A DNA stretch of 8,803 nt from an uncultured Desulfovibrio sp. (lineage in GTDB: Bacteria > Desulfobacterota > Desulfovibrionia > Desulfovibrionales > Desulfovibrionaceae): the NCBI GenBank assembly GCA_947177645.1, contig CAMWVJ010000030.1, positions 1 through 8,803 on the forward strand, read 5' to 3'. This document shows, piece after piece, positions 7,301 through 8,803 of the stretch (its first letter is position 1; the number at the start of each line of letters is the position of its first letter). A program made the position numbers and the translations under genes. The notes under the pieces are model-generated. The model did not search any database. It was given only the letters and a program-made list of their open reading frames with translations, and was not told the DNA's origin.

Positions 7301-8399
7301 CGAGGGCGTCTATGAGCTCTCGGCCGCCTGCTTCAACACGACCGACCGCGTCGAAGGCGCCACCGTCAACGGCCACGTGGGCCTCTACGCCCGCAGCGGA
7401 GGCTACGAATACTTCGCCCCCGTCACCGACGACGGCGAGCTCGACCCGCAGCGCCGCCAGACGATAGCCCGCATCGCCGTCACCGACGGCCGCCTGCGCG
7501 TGGGCGTGCGCAACATCGGCCCCATGTCCGCCCGCTGGGCCGGAGCCGACGAGTTCCGCCTGCGCTACGCCGGCACCCTTGACGAGGCCCTGCCCGAGGG
7601 CCGCGAAGCCTTCCTGCGCGACGTGCGCCGCGCCTCCGACGCCCGCTACGCCGCCCTCTTCCGCCCGTCGGCCGACGGCACCGGAGCCGACGCCTCCGAC
7701 GTCCTCGTCAACCCCGACTGCGAGCGCCGCGACAGCTACGGATGGACCGTGCAGGGCACCGTCGGCTACTCCTCGGGCGAGGGATGGGACGGCAGCGTGA
7801 CCAATCCCTACTGGAACCACTGGGCCGCCGAGGCCTACTCCGGCGCCCTGTCGCAGCAGCTCGACCACCTGCCCGCGGGCTACTACACCGTGAGCGCCCT
7901 CCTGCGCGGTTCACCCGGCGTGGCGATGACGCTGCGCGCCACGGTGGCCGACGCCTCCGGCCGCACGCTCGACACGCAGTCCGTGCCCTTCACCGGTACG
8001 GGGCTCGACCTGCCCGCCGGCGCCGACTACGTCAAGGGCTGGCACCGCGTCGCCCTGCCCGAGGTGCGCCTCGTGCCCGGCGCCTCGCTGCGCATCGACT
8101 TCTCGGCCGTGAACGCCTCGGGGTCCAACTGGTGGAGCGCCGACCACTTCGGCCTCGCCTTCCGTCCCGACCCCCTGACGGACGTTCCGTCCGCGCCCGC
8201 CGCCACACCGTCCGCCTCGCCCGCCGTCACGGGCGGCGAGGGTTGCCTCGTGGTGACGGCCTCCGCGCCGTCCACGCTCTCGGTCTACTCGCCCTCGGGC
8301 GTCCTCGTGGCCGTGCGCCGCGTCGCGCCCGGGACGACGCGCCTGCCCCTGCCCGCCGGGCTCTACGTCGTGGGCCGGCAGAAGGTGGCCGTGCGCTGA
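4320..8399 (+). CDS. Large secreted multi-domain glycoside hydrolase, GH128-like (Glyco_hydro_cc), putative beta-1,3-glucanase
   Basis: The 1359-residue protein starts with a clear signal peptide (MKKTLFTLFLLLAALATG, cleavage near 24). The frame is open further upstream, but that would run through the tRNA terminator and the promoter, so 4320 is the start. Apparent modules are: about 30-165, a ricin/beta-trefoil-like segment (YYLYHARYGKLLG, later GRYLAAS); 168-245, a helical FIVAR-like segment; 245-380, a possible LamG-like sandwich; 387-560, an unassigned beta-rich segment; 565-840, the catalytic domain; 843-935, FnIII-like; 936-1083 and 1129-1285, two segments resembling carbohydrate-binding jelly rolls, each opening with LVNPN or LVNPD; a Pro/Ala/Ser linker; and a tail at 1308-1359. 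The catalytic call rests on SFNEPEH (Glu645, acid/base) and WITEWNNG (Glu746, nucleophile), the pair expected for clan A GH128/Asl1-like enzymes. Known GH128 members cut beta-1,3-glucans; this substrate is inferred. The domain holds eight Cys (581, 593, 657, 659, 669, 700, 707, 714). Non-catalytic modules are assigned by appearance only. Confidence 0.8.
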   Translation: MKKTLFTLFLLLAALATGAGARAAETNEVRSGSDYYLYHARYGKLLGENADGAPALSADGTRADGYVFTAEASGAPGYWLLRQKSSGRYLAASTSNSYSVLFRTTSGTAPDNFRWSLRAGDRGSLSSRRSPALRLGCDADKEDETYTGVYYDKAASDLSEWLIVPAEGAFDASYRQFCLRELDAALAEGAVMNGQEAYSVLTKRQVKNAVNKAQAVRDAADAQTAQQLLDAARTLRGVLVGARTGESVRFLAGAQFDMDDAYTLRLCGVKFAAADDSVTMVVRDRTGLGIVAELSARRITLGGQAFAVDGAAADAGEGADFRFAVSGGSVTVYRDGIEAATAQLRPVPALTDAGDACEWSLLRTRAVSAYMAEVVSPSRVVAPGEKPADKNGNPVRYIVSMAGQNLTLDEPVDFHIMQEKAPLTASTLNLAHERAWVIFDNTLPSEVSATMLTSLRVGGAQAVRGINARIDVYLNGALFAPFSADVRPFAGYTGEAYSGEAVTVGLGAHDLGPDCNRLRSFILRRGYMATVASGPGGSGYSRVYVADHADLLVPVLPQALNRRISSVHVRKWNYVSKKGWCSTNSNSAIASECKKVRATWFYTWSADRSTTQDAEYIPIRQHLYWPSLAQINAHENSTHVLSFNEPEHAEQHTSDKCGCGGVINEWTACTKTPDLQASGMRIGSPAPTDAGWLYNYIGHCNDMSYRCDFVVMHCYWGTNEAPNAASWYNQLRTIYNKTRRPIWITEWNNGASWTKEWWPSDYGERLEKNRKAIKEILNVLDTCSFVERYAFYNWDSYYRAAINTDDGSLLPAGVVYRDNKSTFAYNAAVQFVPVWWAPSLKDVTLKTRLDAARGRFRFVVTNPNGDVTDRMVIQRRRAGGEFEDFHEIDDRALLDSTTYELPLEFELTEAEADEFRLVVTTTSGGTARSAAATAGYLVNPNIQTSTKDAVEGWDCRRSAANGYTKATGDTYFEVWDASPAGEHFDYRQDVTDLPEGVYELSAACFNTTDRVEGATVNGHVGLYARSGGYEYFAPVTDDGELDPQRRQTIARIAVTDGRLRVGVRNIGPMSARWAGADEFRLRYAGTLDEALPEGREAFLRDVRRASDARYAALFRPSADGTGADASDVLVNPDCERRDSYGWTVQGTVGYSSGEGWDGSVTNPYWNHWAAEAYSGALSQQLDHLPAGYYTVSALLRGSPGVAMTLRATVADASGRTLDTQSVPFTGTGLDLPAGADYVKGWHRVALPEVRLVPGASLRIDFSAVNASGSNWWSADHFGLAFRPDPLTDVPSAPAATPSASPAVTGGEGCLVVTASAPSTLSVYSPSGVLVAVRRVAPGTTRLPLPAGLYVVGRQKVAVR

Positions 8400-8421
8400 C
8401 GTCCCGCCCGCGCCGCGGCGA

Positions 8422-8438
8422 GGGTGGGAGGCCCGCCC
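8422..8438 (+). terminator. Possible terminator hairpin after the GH128-like gene
   Basis: GGGTGGG (8422-8428) pairs with CCCGCCC (8432-8438) around a 3-base loop, with one G-U pair, 22 bases after the stop codon. Only two T residues follow, so it is not a classical intrinsic terminator. It may work as an RNA 3' end stabiliser or help termination. The later hairpin at 8527-8573 is an alternative end point. Confidence 0.35.
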
Positions 8439-8463
8439 TTGATACGCCTCTCATCCGCGCGCC

Positions 8464-8541
8464 TGAGTCTGGACATCCGCTCCCTCCGCGCCTTTCGCCC
8501 GCGCCCCCGCGGCGTAAAGACACAGCGAACGCGGACGTTAT
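8464..8541. repeat. 78-base direct repeat, copy 1
   Basis: This copy matches 8726-8803 at 74 of 78 positions by eye. All four differences lie in the first 30 bases, and the last 49 bases are identical. It starts at TGAGTCTGGACA and ends at GCGGACGTTAT, which is also the left arm of the hairpin at 8527-8573. It contains no plausible coding frame and lies in the non-coding stretch after the GH128-like gene. Confidence 0.9.
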
Positions 8542-8573
8542 CCCGTGGCATTTGCCGGATAACGCCCGCGTTC
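8527..8573. repeat. Hairpin element with GAACGCGGA core
   Basis: The arms 8527-8543 and 8557-8573 are 17-base inverted repeats with a single A-C mismatch. They enclose 13 bases in which GGC/GCC could pair around ATTT. The left arm GAACGCGGACGTTATCC resembles the arm of the hairpin at 2250-2308 (GAACGCGGATTTTAT), and both are preceded by ACACAG. This makes them members of one small dispersed hairpin family, comparable in form to REP elements. A role in transcript ends is possible. Confidence 0.75.
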
Positions 8574-8725
8574 CTTCGTCCCTATGCGCGCCGTCGGCGT
8601 TCCGCGGGTGCCCGTCGGCGGGAGTTGCTGCGGCCGGAATCGTTCTGTTCCGGACACCGGCCTCTTCGGTTGTCCTCCTACGGAAACGGCCTGTAGGGTG
8701 CGGCGCCCTCCGCCGTCCGCGCCTT
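8574..8725. other. Non-coding spacer between the two repeat copies
   Basis: This is a GC-rich stretch with no credible gene. Frames that cross it have arginine/proline-rich compositions typical of shadow translation. Two modest inverted repeats can be seen: CCGGAA/TTCCGG (8634-8639 with 8648-8653) and an overlapping GGACA-CCG/CGG-TGTCC stem (8652-8659 with 8667-8675, one bulged T). Together with the repeats it makes 8400-8803 entirely gene-free as far as visible. Confidence 0.6.
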
Positions 8726-8803
8726 TGAGTCTGGACACCCGTCCCCTGCGCGCCTTTCGCCCGCGCCCCCGCGGCGTAAAGACACAGCGAACGCGGACGT
8801 TAT
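8726..8803. repeat. 78-base direct repeat, copy 2 (reaches window end)
   Basis: This second copy of the repeat at 8464-8541 is offset by 262 bases. It ends at GTTAT, at the right edge, so the right arm of its hairpin would lie outside the window. The last 49 bases are identical to copy 1. It may belong to a longer tandem array. Confidence 0.9.

Noticed and set aside
4410..7868. A 1152-codon open frame antisense to the GH128-like gene.
   Set aside because: It is a consequence of strong G/C at third codon positions, which removes stops from the opposite strand. Its translation is Val/Gly/Ala-rich with no domain, signal or start context, whereas the plus strand encodes recognisable motifs.
7742..8728. 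A plus-strand frame running from inside the glycosidase into the repeat region.
   Set aside because: The Arg/Pro-rich composition is typical of an out-of-frame reading of GC-rich DNA. It ends in repeats and has no start signal.
8464..8803. The repeats considered as a CRISPR array.
   Set aside because: There are only two 78-base copies 262 bases apart, with no uniform short spacers and no cas genes.

Overview
The window looks like part of a GC-rich Bacteroidota genome, most likely of the order Bacteroidales. The evidence is threefold. AT-rich promoters carry the Bacteroidota -7 element TAnnTTTG, Shine-Dalgarno sites are absent, and the gene content (a GH97 enzyme and a multi-domain secreted glycosidase with a T9SS-like tail) is typical. 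The genus cannot be fixed from the sequence. No plasmid, phage or conjugative genes are visible.

Layout: (1) Positions 1-63, minus strand, hold the N-terminal end of an IS630-type transposase that runs off the left edge and has ATC where ATG is expected. (2) 149-2215, plus strand, is a secreted GH97 glycosidase of the retaining (alpha-galactosidase-like) type. (3) 2250-2308 is a long hairpin between convergent genes, probably a two-way terminator. (4) 2334-3862, minus strand, is a two-gene unit: asnA (ammonia-dependent asparagine synthetase) followed 8 bases later by ogt (O6-alkylguanine-DNA alkyltransferase). (5) 3863-4038 holds divergent promoters with two GC palindromes between them. (6) 4039-4115 is tRNA-Arg(CCG), with its own promoter and a strong intrinsic terminator at 4128-4165. 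(7) 4320-8399, plus strand, is a 1359-residue secreted GH128-like beta-glucanase candidate with lectin-like, helical, beta-sandwich, FnIII-like and carbohydrate-binding-like segments and a C-terminal sorting-like tail. (8) 8400-8803 has no gene. It holds hairpins and two copies of a 78-base repeat spaced 262 bases apart; the second copy reaches the window end.

The two glycosidases point to polysaccharide or glycan breakdown at the cell surface or in the periplasm. They are separated by housekeeping genes, and no susC/susD pair, sulfatase or regulator is present, so the window does not show a polysaccharide utilization locus. The observations most worth a second look are three. The tRNA-Arg appears to have exchanged the nearly universal G19-C56 elbow pair for U19-A56. 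A family of intergenic hairpins shares the core GAACGCGGA and occurs at three places. The GH128-like protein has an unusual, cysteine-rich, many-module architecture.
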